Assembly (NCBI GenBank): GCA_021776795.1
Contig: JAJFFC010000030.1
Location: 100,606-164,605 of the forward strand
DNA: 64,000 nucleotides
Origin: Planctomycetota bacterium
Lineage (GTDB): Bacteria > Planctomycetota > UBA1135
Reading direction: 5' to 3'
Shown here one piece after another: positions 46,320 to 56,800 of the stretch. A program made the position numbers and the translations under genes. Each line of letters starts with the position of its first letter. Position 1 is the first letter of the stretch. Under the pieces are notes generated by a model. It saw only the letters and a program-made list of their open reading frames with translations. It had not been told where the DNA came from and did no database searches.

Positions 46320-46750
46320 GTTCCGCCGCCCAATCCCTACTTGCCGAAGCGCAAGAGCTGTTGGATCAGCGCATGGATCCCCTCGACCATGCCGACTTTG
46401 CCGAACGCTTAGCTTCTTGCCCCGAAGCGCTGGAAGAAGTGATTGCCCTCCGCGCAGTGGACAAGTTGTTGACAGCACCCTTGCCAACCCGCATACCACG
46501 GCAATGGTGGCTGGCGCCGTTGGCATCGGCAGCGGCCTTGTTACTCATGCTGAACACCGGCGAGCCAGATATACCGCCAGCCATTCTTGAACCAGAGCTG
46601 ATCGTGCAGGCGCCCAAGCCAGAAGAAATCGTCGCCACTCCGGCGGTGCTCCACTTCACGCAAAGTACCGAGAGCACCACCCTCAGCCCGCCAACCACTG
46701 GCGATGTGCTGTCCCTTTCCATCACCTCGAGTCGGACCATCCGCCCCTGA
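46316..46750 (+). CDS. Probable small membrane anti-sigma-like protein
   Basis: The ATGA overlap with the sigma-factor gene implies translational coupling. The 144-residue product has a soluble head (residues 1-60, with CPEALEEVIALRAVDKLL), one membrane helix (WWLAPLASAAALLLML) and a short Pro-rich outer tail. That is the layout of anti-sigma factors, but the zinc-binding HxxxCxxC motif of the common ZAS class is missing. The assignment rests on position and topology. It is followed four bases later by a secreted protein gene. Confidence 0.6.
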   Translation: MSSAAQSLLAEAQELLDQRMDPLDHADFAERLASCPEALEEVIALRAVDKLLTAPLPTRIPRQWWLAPLASAAALLLMLNTGEPDIPPAILEPELIVQAPKPEEIVATPAVLHFTQSTESTTLSPPTTGDVLSLSITSSRTIRP

Positions 46751-46753
46751 ATC

Positions 46754-47929
46754 ATGTTGTTGACCACCCTCCTACTTGCCCTGCCTGTCGCACCTGTGAT
46801 TGAGCTACAGGACCCTGGCACTTCTTTAGAAAACGCCGTCCAGCGCGAACTTCGCCTGTATGACATTGGCGATTTGATCAATCCGTCCACAGCCATGCGC
46901 AAGCAAATTGAGCGCGATTTTTTGGCTTCGACCTTAGAACTTGCACTGATCTCGGAATCGGAAGACCTCGGCGCGGCGGAGCGATTTGCCCTCGAGGTGA
47001 CCAAGCGCGCCATGGAAGTCGAAGAGCAGAAGCGGAAACATGATTTGTTCCTGGAAGACGTTTTGGCGGCAAACCGTGAAGAGCGTGATTTCTTTGCACA
47101 AATAGGAGACAACCGTCAGTACGCCTTCGATAGCGAAGAGGACCTACAGGCTGCGATTGAAACCTATATGGTTCCGGCCTTCACCAACAGCGGTGGCAGT
47201 CTGAAATTTGATATCCACCAAGGCCGTCCGGTGTTGCTGGGCTACCTCAGCGTTGATCAATCGAACTGGCTACAAGCCTTTCTGAAGTATCAGCGCGTGG
47301 AACAATCGTGGATGGCCAACATCAGCGTGACCGTGCTGGCACCTAATCAGAATTCTGCAGAGCTTCCCGAATCTTTCCGTTCCGCCAAGGTGGTTTCCAA
47401 CACCAACGACATCCTGCAGCAACTCGATCAACTGAAAAGCCAAGGATGGGAGCAATTATCTTCACCCAAACTCATGCTGTGGCCTTGGCACAAGGGAGAT
47501 TTGTCGATTTTGAATCAAGTCAGCTACGTCAGCGGATTCACGATTGAGGTGGTGGAGCCGGGCAACCGCAAAATTGCCGACCCGCAGATCGATGTATTGC
47601 AGGAGGGATTGCTACTGGGCTGCCACGTTCGCCAGGTCGATGCCGGAAGTTACGGCTTACATCTAGAAATTGATTACTCGGAACTGAAGCGGCCAATCCG
47701 CACCGAGAAGTTGATTGGTGAAGAGTTCCCTGCCGAGCTGAATTTGGAAATCAGCATGCCGGATGTGCGCACGACCACCATGGAAGCCGATGCGCGCATG
47801 ACCGATGGCTCCGGATTAATCCTTGGCGCACCCTCCTCCGATGGCGGGCGGCCATTAATCTTGCTGGTCGAATTCAACCGTATCCAGCCAGAAGGTGTGG
47901 AGACGGCTGGCCCTTCGGGCCCACGCTAG
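46754..47929 (+). CDS. Secreted protein, weakly secretin-like C-terminus
   Basis: A 391-residue protein with a short signal peptide (MLLTTLLLALPVAPV). The first third is helical and charged. The middle region alternates strands, and the last 80 residues (GCHVRQVDAGSYGLHLEIDY, MPDVRTTTMEADARMTDGSGLILGAP, PLILLVEF) recall the end of secretin/GspD-type beta domains, where a V.T.V..DG..L.LGG pattern is common. It is probably co-transcribed with the sigma factor and its partner, perhaps as an envelope sensor or target. No firm family call is possible. Confidence 0.5.
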   Translation: MLLTTLLLALPVAPVIELQDPGTSLENAVQRELRLYDIGDLINPSTAMRKQIERDFLASTLELALISESEDLGAAERFALEVTKRAMEVEEQKRKHDLFLEDVLAANREERDFFAQIGDNRQYAFDSEEDLQAAIETYMVPAFTNSGGSLKFDIHQGRPVLLGYLSVDQSNWLQAFLKYQRVEQSWMANISVTVLAPNQNSAELPESFRSAKVVSNTNDILQQLDQLKSQGWEQLSSPKLMLWPWHKGDLSILNQVSYVSGFTIEVVEPGNRKIADPQIDVLQEGLLLGCHVRQVDAGSYGLHLEIDYSELKRPIRTEKLIGEEFPAELNLEISMPDVRTTTMEADARMTDGSGLILGAPSSDGGRPLILLVEFNRIQPEGVETAGPSGPR

Positions 47930-49143
47930 GGGTAAGGGCGATAGGTCTTCAAGCCAAGTTCGCTCGGATCGATGACTCGGGCTTCCGCGGCAGATTGATA
48001 GGCCGCCATCATTAAACGCACCACTTCGACGCCATCGGCAAACTGCAGTTTTGGCGCCGTGCCGTGCAAGAAGGCTTGGCTGAAGTGGCGATTTTCCCCG
48101 GCGTAACCGTATTGCGCGGGCTCGTTGGGGGAGATGGGCATGAGGCCTTGCTCGGCATTTTGCTTTTCCACGAGATCCTCGCCAGCTTCACCGGTCACTT
48201 CGCGCGAGAAGAAAGCTTCCACGCCAGTGCGGCTCATGTCGATTTCGAGTGAGTATTCGGGGCCAAGCAAGGAGAAGTTGTGGCGCAATCCGGCTCCCAC
48301 AAAACACCAAGAGCTGGTGGTTTCACTGAGCAAGATTTGGCCATCTTCGGTGCGCCAATGAATGGTGGCGCGGGCGAAGTCTTCGCTGGGGAAGGCCGCC
48401 CAATCTAAGCCCGGGAAACGTTCGGCGAGTTGCGCCGCGAATGCAGGTTGCGTCCACTTCAGGTTTGCGGTGGTGGCATTGACCGCGATGGGAGTAAGAC
48501 TGGAGCGCGCGGCGCCGGGTTCGGTGAGGAGCCAACGTGCGGCTTCGATGGAGTGGCACATCATGTCGAGCAAGACACCGCCGCCCGCAACCGAGGGTTC
48601 CCAGAACCACCGCGAATGGGGGCCACCATGCTCTTCTGCGGCGCGGGCGAGGTAGGGTCGACCTGCGAGCGAAGATCCGCGGCGCCACAACACCTCTTTG
48701 CCGCGCGCCAACGCTGGCGCGAACAACATGTCTTCCAGGTATCCGGTGGCCACGCCCAGGTCTGCGGCGATGGATTCCACTTCGAGAGCTTCGGCCAAAG
48801 TGCGGGCGAGTGGCTTCTCCAGGCAGATCCCGCGCAAGGGCTTCTTGCGTTTGGTGGCACCGGCGTGAATCTCTTGCATGGTGCTGACGCGAGTGTCATT
48901 GCGCGCGCAGATCCAGATGGCGTCGACGTCTTCGCAGGCGGCCATTTCCTCGGTGCTGGCGAAGGCGCGTGCCTTGGGTCCTACGCCAAGCTCGCGCGCT
49001 AAGGCTGCGGTGGCTTCGGCCGATTCTTGCGTGGCACTCGACACGCCGACGACCTCGACATCGCGGACTTCGACCAAAGATTGAATGTGAAAACGGCTGA
49101 TGAAACCGCCGCCGACAAAGGCGATGCGCAGGGTGTCACTCAT
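47926..49143 (-). CDS. Gfo/Idh/MocA family NAD(P)-dependent oxidoreductase
   Basis: A 405-residue dehydrogenase. The N-terminal Rossmann fold starts IAFVGGGFISRFHIQSL (GxGxxG-type) and includes IWICARNDTRVS and GICLEKPLARTLAEAL, the EKP motif holding the catalytic Lys. The C-terminal alpha/beta domain follows, with GGGVLLDMMCHSIEAARWLL supplying the conserved His. Members oxidise sugars, including disaccharides, at C3 or elsewhere. Its operon with an MFS transporter and a DUF1080 3-keto-glycoside hydrolase suggests that it makes or reduces 3-keto sugars. It is six bases after the transporter gene. Confidence 0.92.
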   Translation of the reverse strand: MSDTLRIAFVGGGFISRFHIQSLVEVRDVEVVGVSSATQESAEATAALARELGVGPKARAFASTEEMAACEDVDAIWICARNDTRVSTMQEIHAGATKRKKPLRGICLEKPLARTLAEALEVESIAADLGVATGYLEDMLFAPALARGKEVLWRRGSSLAGRPYLARAAEEHGGPHSRWFWEPSVAGGGVLLDMMCHSIEAARWLLTEPGAARSSLTPIAVNATTANLKWTQPAFAAQLAERFPGLDWAAFPSEDFARATIHWRTEDGQILLSETTSSWCFVGAGLRHNFSLLGPEYSLEIDMSRTGVEAFFSREVTGEAGEDLVEKQNAEQGLMPISPNEPAQYGYAGENRHFSQAFLHGTAPKLQFADGVEVVRLMMAAYQSAAEARVIDPSELGLKTYRPYP

Positions 49144-49149
49144 GATGAT

Positions 49150-50412
49150 CTAGTACTGCTCTTGAGCTTCTTGAATGCGAGCTTTCGAGGGGTAGAAGGC
49201 GGCAAGCAAAACTAGGCAAGCCAGTGATGCCCACATCGGGACCGAGAACAACTTGGTGTGATTCATTTCGCCATCGATGGTGGCCCAATCGGCGACCCAA
49301 CCGGCAATTTTCGAACCGACAATCACGCCGATACCGACGATGACCAAGTTGTATAGGTTTTGTGCCGAGGCGCGCACATCTTCGGTAGTGTACTCGTCAA
49401 CAATCATAAAGCAGACGAAGATGAAGCAACCGAAGCACACCCCGTGAAGTGCCACACCCGCAAGCAGTGCGATGGTGGAATCGGACATGTAGGCAAACAA
49501 GGCCATGCGCGCGGCATAGGCGAGTAAACCAATCGACAGCACCGTGCGTTTGGACACATTTCGCAAGATCAAGGGGATCATGCCAATGACCACCACCTCG
49601 GTCATTTGTCCGATGGTCATGAAGCCTCCACCGCCAACGCCAAAGATGGCGGTGAAGAAGGCCGGCGGTTCGAGTTTGGCGTGCAGAAAGCCCTCGGTGT
49701 GCACAAAGTAGAACTGGTGAATGCAGCTGACCGGCACGGCCAACAAGAACAAGAGCAACAATGGCTGGCGCTTAATCTCACCGAGAGCTTCAAGTGCAGC
49801 ATTCTTCTCGCCAGCTTGGCTTGGCGGAGTGTGCGGCAAACTAAAGCAGAACAACCCCATTAACGCACCAAGAATGGCGCTGAGGCGGAAGGCGTCGGCC
49901 TTGCCTGCGACTTGCGCAGCCTTCACGCCAATCTCATCGAGACCTTCCGGGGTGTGCATGATGCCCAGCCAATGGCCCATGCCGATGCCCACCGCAATCC
50001 AACCGAAAGTGCCCCAAAGGCGCACCTTGCCGAAGTCGCGCTCGACGAACGGCAGGTGATGGAAGGCAAGAGAATTGGTTAATGGCATGGTTGGTGAATA
50101 AACCAGGCCATAGAGCAGGGAGAACACCAAGAACCCCTGGAAGCTATCAATCGTGGCCAGCTGCCAAATCAGCGCCGCGCCAATCAAGTGACTGACGCCA
50201 AGCATCCTCTCGGTGGCGAACCAGCGGTCGGCCATTTGCCCCGCGAGGAAGGGGCCGACGATGGCGCCCACCGCACCGGCCGCGAACATGTAGCCGATTT
50301 CATCGCCATTCATGCCGCGATGGTCACTCAAGAAGGACCAAAGGAACGGCAGCCACGCCCCCCAAATGGCGTACTGCAAAAACATCATCACGGAGAGGCG
50401 TGTCTTCAGCAT
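49150..50412 (-). CDS. MFS sugar/nucleoside transporter (NHS-like)
   Basis: A 420-residue, twelve-helix major facilitator. It begins KTRLSVMMFLQYAIWGAWLPFLW, the pattern of the nucleoside:proton symporter-like group, which in Planctomycetota and Bacteroidota often accompanies Gfo/Idh/MocA and DUF1080 genes. FVERDFGKVRLWGTFGWIAVGI in the central loop is another mark of the group. Substrate is probably a sugar, keto-sugar or nucleoside. It lies nine bases downstream of the DUF1080 gene and six bases upstream of the oxidoreductase, clearly one operon. Confidence 0.87.
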   Translation of the reverse strand: MLKTRLSVMMFLQYAIWGAWLPFLWSFLSDHRGMNGDEIGYMFAAGAVGAIVGPFLAGQMADRWFATERMLGVSHLIGAALIWQLATIDSFQGFLVFSLLYGLVYSPTMPLTNSLAFHHLPFVERDFGKVRLWGTFGWIAVGIGMGHWLGIMHTPEGLDEIGVKAAQVAGKADAFRLSAILGALMGLFCFSLPHTPPSQAGEKNAALEALGEIKRQPLLLLFLLAVPVSCIHQFYFVHTEGFLHAKLEPPAFFTAIFGVGGGGFMTIGQMTEVVVIGMIPLILRNVSKRTVLSIGLLAYAARMALFAYMSDSTIALLAGVALHGVCFGCFIFVCFMIVDEYTTEDVRASAQNLYNLVIVGIGVIVGSKIAGWVADWATIDGEMNHTKLFSVPMWASLACLVLLAAFYPSKARIQEAQEQY

Positions 50413-50421
50413 GGCTATGCC

Positions 50422-51036
50422 CTACAGCGGGGTCACGCGGATGTTGCGGAAGCGGACTCTGGAATTCGGGTCATGGTTTTGCAGGCCGATGTGCCCGCGT
50501 TCGCCACGCGAACCGATGAACTCGTTCACGCGCACGCCGTTGAGGTCGACGCTGTAGCGTTGGCCGCGCACCGTAATGCGATAGTGATTCCATTCGCCGG
50601 CCGGCTTGGAGGCAACCACATTGGGTCCTTGGAAGGAGTAGAGCGAACCGGTGATGTGAATGTCCTTTTCCGCAACGTCGCAGATTTGCACTTCATAGCC
50701 CTGATGCACCGCAACCCAGGGATCGCTGCCAGCTTCGGGGAAACGCAGAAACACGCCGGCGTTATCACTTTGATTCTCGGCCTTCCAATCCAGCTCGAGA
50801 CGGAAGTCGCCAAAGTCCTCGGCGCTGTACCACAACAAGCCCATGCCATCGATAGTGAGCAAGCTGTCGCCATCGACCGCGAAGGAACCATCGCCCGCCA
50901 TCACCCAACCTTCGGTCAGCGGGTCTCCGCCCTGCCACAACAACTGGCTATCGGCATCGGGCGTGCTTTGGTGTGGTGCCTGACAGGCCGCGAGCGGCAG
51001 CGTCAGGAGGAGTAGGGGGAGTGGGTTCAGGGACAT
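50422..51036 (-). CDS. DUF1080 (3-keto-disaccharide hydrolase-like) lipoprotein
   Basis: A 204-residue protein with a lipobox LAAC (MSLNPLPLLLLTLPLAAC). The rest is a concanavalin-like DUF1080 domain: GWVMAGDGSFAVDGDSLLT, LWYSAEDFGDFRLELDWKA, SDNAGVFLRFP, YEVQICDVA, GEWNHYRITVRGQRYSVDLNGVRVN and GHIGLQNHDPNSRVRFRNIRV. Some DUF1080 proteins are 3-keto-glycoside hydrolases. As a lipid-anchored protein it would release 3-keto sugars in the periplasm for the transporter encoded downstream. It is the first gene of the three-gene operon. Confidence 0.93.
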   Translation of the reverse strand: MSLNPLPLLLLTLPLAACQAPHQSTPDADSQLLWQGGDPLTEGWVMAGDGSFAVDGDSLLTIDGMGLLWYSAEDFGDFRLELDWKAENQSDNAGVFLRFPEAGSDPWVAVHQGYEVQICDVAEKDIHITGSLYSFQGPNVVASKPAGEWNHYRITVRGQRYSVDLNGVRVNEFIGSRGERGHIGLQNHDPNSRVRFRNIRVTPL

Positions 51037-51099
51037 GACAAAACCGGGCCCCTAATGATAGGTAGCCCGGCAATGTCGGGAAGGGAGCTTTGGGTGCCC

Positions 51100-52719
51100 T
51101 TAGTTGTAAAGGCGAATCGAAACTTTGTTGGTCAACTCAGCGATTCCGGAGACACGCAAGCCTTGGAAATGCACTTCTGTGCCACTCATACTCGGATTCG
51201 ATGGCAATGGCAGCGTTTCCAGGGCACCGCCGGCACCGATCGGGAAGGGGCCAAAGACCTGAGTTGCACCACTCAGATTGAGTTCGGAAATGCCGAAGGC
51301 GGTGGGGCTTTGCCCTAGCGCAGGAGCCATGGCCAGCCACATTTGTGTGGCTCCACTAGGACTGGTCATTTCCACAGTGCCTCCGATCTTGGCGTCACCA
51401 AGGATATGTAGGGTTTGGTCCGCGGCGTCGAGGCACCAGGCGGTGCCGCCGCTGCCAAAGGTATTGGCGTGAACCGCTTTGGAGCCAGCAGCGAGGACAT
51501 CGCCGTCGGCGTCGATGGCGACGGAATACACCGACCCCGGTGTGGTGTACGCCATGGTTTGCGTGCCCGTGCGATCATAGGTTTGCAGCGTTGGCGTGAG
51601 CGAAAATTCATCGCCCCAAGTGCCAAAGGCTGCGGTTTCGCCATCGGCCGAGATGTCGCAGGAGCTTGCGCTCAGTTGGAAGGCGGTGCCAGGTGCGTCG
51701 AGCGAAGCGCTAAACAAGTCGGTGCTGGTAGTGGCATCGAACATGCCTACCTCGACGTGGTCATAGGCAGGGGAGTAGCGCTGCACTTCAAACGCGGCGG
51801 TATTGCCATCGGCGCTCAAGGCGCAGTGGCCCAGGAACTGGCTACCGGCGTGGGAGCGCGAGGCGATTTGCGACCATACGCCCGGAAGAGTTTCGCGCAC
51901 GACAAAGAGGCCGCTGAAGTTGCCATAGGCAAAGGTGGTGCCGTCGGCCGAGAAGGCATGACTGTCAAAGGTGCCGCCTAGGGATTGCGAATGCTGCAAG
52001 GCGCCGGTGCTGAGATCGTAGATTTCGCAAGTGCCGTTATAGAGGCCGAGGTAGAGGCGTTGGGCATTGGCATCGATGGCGCCAAAGCGGATGTTGGCGC
52101 TAGCGGGGACGTCGTAACTGGCGAAGCTGGAGCCATCGGGAGCGAATACACGAATGTGCTGTTGCCCACTGGCGTTGCTGACGGCAGCGACAATGCGATC
52201 GCCATGTTCGGAAACGCCAACCATGCCGGCGATGACATTGCCGGTGGTGGGCAAGTTGATCGTTGCCAGGGGGGTGCCGTCGGCATAGGAGGAAAAGGTT
52301 TGCAGCGTGCTTTGCCACACGCCGCCGCCGATGTCATAGGTGGTGAGCGCAGCCGCCATGGGGGCTCGCGAAGCCATGGCCACGCGAACGTTGTTGGCGT
52401 CTAGAACAGAGGCATCGAAGATGGGCGCAGCCGAGCCAGTGCCGTAGCAGGCAACACTTTCATTGTTCAGTTCTTTGCCCACGACCATGGCGGCGCCGGA
52501 ATCTCCCATGGCGACATTGGCGGCGATCCACGCTAGGCCATTGTCATCTTCCTGCCATCGCGGGCTGGAAACTAAGGACGCGGTGCCGGGGGATGTTTGC
52601 GCTCCATTTGCGCTGACCAGAAATACGCCTTCCGGGCGCACTTCCTGGACGGTGGCTTGGCTTGGCAGTTGGCCAGGTGCTTGCAGGGCCAAGAGGCATA
52701 TTGCGAGGGGAGATATCAT
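51100..52719 (-). CDS. Exported beta-propeller protein
   Basis: A 539-residue protein with a short signal peptide (MISPLAICLLALQAPG). The central 350 residues hold repeats of the sort IRFGAIDANAQRLYLGLYNGTC, DSHAFSADGTTFAYGN, CALSADGNTAAFEVQ, SCDISADGETAAFG and SVAIDADGDVLAAGSK, typical of WD40/YVTN-like propellers. The last 110 residues (GDAKIGGTVEMTSPSGATQMW... to the end at VSIRLYN) form a separate beta domain similar in layout to C-terminal domains of other secreted proteins here. It is divergent from corA with 57 bases between the starts. Role unknown. Confidence 0.72.
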   Translation of the reverse strand: MISPLAICLLALQAPGQLPSQATVQEVRPEGVFLVSANGAQTSPGTASLVSSPRWQEDDNGLAWIAANVAMGDSGAAMVVGKELNNESVACYGTGSAAPIFDASVLDANNVRVAMASRAPMAAALTTYDIGGGVWQSTLQTFSSYADGTPLATINLPTTGNVIAGMVGVSEHGDRIVAAVSNASGQQHIRVFAPDGSSFASYDVPASANIRFGAIDANAQRLYLGLYNGTCEIYDLSTGALQHSQSLGGTFDSHAFSADGTTFAYGNFSGLFVVRETLPGVWSQIASRSHAGSQFLGHCALSADGNTAAFEVQRYSPAYDHVEVGMFDATTSTDLFSASLDAPGTAFQLSASSCDISADGETAAFGTWGDEFSLTPTLQTYDRTGTQTMAYTTPGSVYSVAIDADGDVLAAGSKAVHANTFGSGGTAWCLDAADQTLHILGDAKIGGTVEMTSPSGATQMWLAMAPALGQSPTAFGISELNLSGATQVFGPFPIGAGGALETLPLPSNPSMSGTEVHFQGLRVSGIAELTNKVSIRLYN

Positions 52720-52776
52720 CCCTCCAACATACCAGGAGTTGCGAACGATGGCTTGCTACACTTTGCAGACTTTCTG

Positions 52777-53871
52777 ATGTCCATTTTCCGCCGCGCCTCT
52801 GTCCCCCCCGGGTCTCCGCCTGGCACGCTTGCTCCGACCCAAGGTGCAGACGTCGAGCCGGAGCTGATTCTGGCGCGGTACAACAGGGACCAGCTTGAGG
52901 AAAAGCGGCTTCATGGCAAGGAAGTTTCTTGGACAGCTGCCGAGCCGGGCATGATGACCTGGGCCGATTTGCGCGGCTTCGGCGATGGTTCAGTTCTGAC
53001 CAAGCTTGGCGAGGAATTTGGGCTCCACCAGCTGACCGTTTCCGACATTGCCAACCTCGGCCAGCGCCCCAAAGTAGAAGACTATGCCAACGGCATCTTT
53101 GTGGTCATGCGTGCGGTCGAGTTAGATCAAGACCAGCGCCTGACTTGGTCGCAGGTCAGCATGTTTTTTGACAGCAACGATGTCCTGACTTTTCAGGATA
53201 AGCCGCGCTCGTGGTTAGACAGCTTGCGTAGCCGTTTGCACAGCGGGCGCAAGGTGATCCGCGAAAGCCGCGCCGACTATCTGGCCTGTATGGTGATGGA
53301 CTCGGTCGTCGATAGCTATTTTCCCATGCTGGAACATTACAGCGATCGCCTAGAAGAGCATGAGGAATGCATTCTGGCCGAGCATTTCGACGACGACCTG
53401 CTTGGCGAACTTTACCTCACCAAACGCGACCTTGCCGCGTTCCGCAGATCTGTTTGGCCTCTGCGCGAAGCACTCGCCCACCTTTCTCGCGAGCCAGATG
53501 ATGTCCTAAGTGCCTCGGCGAAAATGTACCTCCGTGACACCATGGACCACTTGATGCAAGTCATCGATGTCCTGGAGAGTTACCGCGAACTCGCTTCCAG
53601 CTTGGTCGACGTGTACCTGTCCCTGGTAGGGCAGCGCACCAACGAAATCATGCGCGTTTTGACCATTGTCGCGACCGTGTTCATTCCCTTGACCTTTGTC
53701 GCGGGGATTTACGGCATGAATTTCGACACCAGCGCGGCCACCAATCTTCCTGAATTGGGATGGCGCTACGGCTACATCTTCTTCTGGATTCTGTGCCTAG
53801 TGATGACCGGCGGATTGATGCTTCTATTCCGTCGCCTGGGCTGGCTTGGCGGCAAGCAGCAAGCCAAATGA
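52777..53871 (+). CDS. corA: CorA family magnesium/cobalt transporter
   Basis: The ATG at 52777 (MSIFRRASV) is chosen over a frame start at 52597 that would overlap the divergent gene; it gives 364 residues. The cytoplasmic funnel (to about 300) contains GLHQLTVSDIANLGQRPKVEDYANGIFVVMRAV and MVMDSVVDSYFPMLEHYSDRLE. Two C-terminal helices flank the selectivity signature GMN (AGIYGMNFD). CorA is a pentameric channel for Mg2+ uptake. It overlaps the MscS-type gene by four bases (ATGA), so the two are translated together. Confidence 0.95.
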   Translation: MSIFRRASVPPGSPPGTLAPTQGADVEPELILARYNRDQLEEKRLHGKEVSWTAAEPGMMTWADLRGFGDGSVLTKLGEEFGLHQLTVSDIANLGQRPKVEDYANGIFVVMRAVELDQDQRLTWSQVSMFFDSNDVLTFQDKPRSWLDSLRSRLHSGRKVIRESRADYLACMVMDSVVDSYFPMLEHYSDRLEEHEECILAEHFDDDLLGELYLTKRDLAAFRRSVWPLREALAHLSREPDDVLSASAKMYLRDTMDHLMQVIDVLESYRELASSLVDVYLSLVGQRTNEIMRVLTIVATVFIPLTFVAGIYGMNFDTSAATNLPELGWRYGYIFFWILCLVMTGGLMLLFRRLGWLGGKQQAK

Positions 53872-56800
53872 AATTCGTTCTCCGATTGGTCTGGGTTTTT
53901 CTAGCGCTGGCCTCGCCGTCGCTTTCGCAGACGGACGCGGGGGTATTACGCGCCACGATTGAAGATGGTTTAGCGGCCACTTCGCAAGAGCCCCAATCCG
54001 TGGCTCATGCCAACTACCAAACGGCTCTTGCGGCCATCAACCGTGCGCGCGAATTGGATCAACAGGCCGTCGCCTTTCGCCAACTCGCCTTAGAGGCACC
54101 GGAAACTTTAGAGCAGCTGCGCGCAGAGCAGGCATCGGACGCGGGGTCGAATGCGCCGATGGATGCGGGGTCTTTATCCATAGAAGATCTGGAACGCGGC
54201 CACACTGATGCCCAGTCTCGCGCCTTGGCCTCAGCGGCGGCCTTGCAGAATTTGGAAGCCGAGCAGCGACTGCGCGCGATGCGTCGCGGGTACATCCCCG
54301 AGGAGCTCGGTGTTTTGGCGGTATTGCTTTCGCAAGTACAGCATGCGGAGCTGCGGGAAGGCACGACAGCGAATGTACCCAGTGAGAGAGCTCTGTTGCT
54401 GGCCAAGACCGAGGAATACCGAAGCCATATCGGTGCCTTGCAAGCGGAGCGTGCGAGTTATGAAGCCCGGCAGGCTCTGCTGCAGGTTCGGCTCGATGTG
54501 GCTCGGCGCCAAGCAGCGGTCGATGCCGACGAAGCTACGGCATGGCGAGTCTCCTGGGAACGCCGTCGGCAGGAGTTAGCGCGCGATACGGCCCTGGCTG
54601 TGGACCAGGTGATTGCCGAAAGCCTGACGAGTTTTCCCGAGCTTGTGCCCTTAGCTCAAGAGTGCGAAGAGCTCGCCGAACGAAGAACTGGTGAATTGGG
54701 CTTGCCGCAACGGTCTGCCATAGCCCACCAGGATTTGATCGAGGTCCGTGAAAACCTGAGTTCTCTCTCCTTTCGTAGTCGGGGCACCAAGCGTCGTATC
54801 ACTGCCGTCGGGCTCAATGAGGCTATGGGGCAAATCTTGCGTCGGGATCTGGAATGGTTGCCGCCGGATGCCCGCCTCAAGCAAAACGTAGAGCGCAATC
54901 GTCGCGAGCTCTCGACGGTGCAGCTCGAACTGGTCGAGGCGGAAGAGATTCGTGAGCGCACAGCTGGCGATGTTCTTTCCGTCCAGGCCTGGCTGGAGGC
55001 AGAAGGTCTAACCGAGGTCAATCAGGAAACCCGCGATCAAGCAGAGCGTCTGTTAAGCATGCGACGTGATTTGCGCGAATCCATTCACACGGATTTGATA
55101 GCACTCAGTGCCGTTTTGGTGGATCATCGCGCGGAACTCTCCAGCCTGCAGCAGGAAGTCAAAAGTTATCGCGAATATCTGTCCAGCAAAATCTTTTGGG
55201 TGCGCAGTGCCACGCTTTCGCTGACAGAAAGTATTCAGCAACTGCCGACAACCGCCAAGCAAATGCTTGCGGCATGGGATTGGGCCACGATCAAGCAGGG
55301 GGCGCGCTCGGCATTCCAGCAGCGGCCAATCCGATTGGTCCTGTTGTTGCTGTTGGGATTTGCCATGCTCGTGGGGCGCGGCCGATTGCTGCAAAGAATG
55401 GAGTCTTGCCATCAGGCCATTCGTTCCTATCGGACCGACCGAATTGGTCGCACCATCGAAGGTTTGCTCCTGACATTGGGGCTGGTTGCGCCGGGGCCAA
55501 TCTTGTTGTGGCTCTTTGGTACCGCTTTAGTGGGCAGCGAATCTGCGGCATTGCAGGCCATCGGTGAACGTTGGTGTACGGCGGCATGGCTATGGATGGT
55601 CCTAGGCGTATGGCGCATCATGATGGCAACAAACGGCATGGCCCAGTTGCATTTCCGTTGGCCAAGTCACCAACTCGTTTTGTGGCGTAAGGAATTGGTT
55701 TGGTTGCAACCCACCGCAGTTTTGTTGGCAACCTGCACCTTCTCGCCCATGGACTCTAGTCCAGATGGTTGGTCGGACACCATTGGCCGTTGGTGTTTCC
55801 TGTTATTGATGGCCAGTTACGCGCTCTTTGGTTGGCGCTTGCTGCGGGCCAGTGCCGAGGCATCGAAAGAGGCTCGTGCCAACGAAGGCATGACGTCGGC
55901 AGGAAGTTGGCTGCAACGCAGGGCGGCGCCGTTGTGGTTAACGCTTGCCTTGGGCATTCCTCTGGCCCTATTCCTGGCCACCATCCTGGGCTTCTTCTTT
56001 ACCGCTCTCGAGATCGATGCCCGCCTGCGTCAGACCGTCTTCTTCGGCATGGTTTTGGCGATTTTTTATGCCTTCTTATTGCGTTGGTTGGCCTCGACCA
56101 AGCGCAAGTTGGCCGTCACCCAAGCCCTGGCCCACCGCGCCAAACGACAGGAGCAGGGTGAGGTCGAAACTGGAGAAGGCCTACCGCCTGCGGTCGATGA
56201 CGAACATATCGACATTCCTTTGATTGATGCGCAAACACGGAAACTGTTCCGCAGTGGCATTTCCCTGGCCACCGTCATTGGCGTCTTCCTGATTTGGGCC
56301 GACGTCTTCCCTGCCCTGGAAAACCTCAACCAAATTCAGGTTTGGCCGAGCTTTGCCATGGTTGAGTCAAGCCCAGACTTGGCGAGCGTTCCTGGCCTTG
56401 CTGGCGATGCTGCCGCTAGCACAGAACCACCAGCTTCGGCTTCTACCGGCTTCCCGATTCCTTCCACTCTCTCGAGTGAAGGGGTAGAAGGCCCGATTTT
56501 GACGCTAGCCGAAGTTCTCATCGCCCTCATATTGTTGGTGGTGCTGATTGTGTTCAGCCGAAACCTCCCGGCTTTGGTGGAGCTGACCCTGCTGCAGAGA
56601 TTGCCGTTAGACAGTGGGATTCGTTATGCCATTAGCACGCTTCTTCGCTACGCCATTCTGCTGATTGGTCTAGGCGCAGTTTCTAATACCCTGGGGATTG
56701 GCTGGCAGCATGTGCAATGGCTCGTGGCCGCGTTGACCTTTGGTTTGGCCTTTGGTCTGCAAGAAATTTTTGCCAACTTCATCTCCGGCTTGATCATCTT

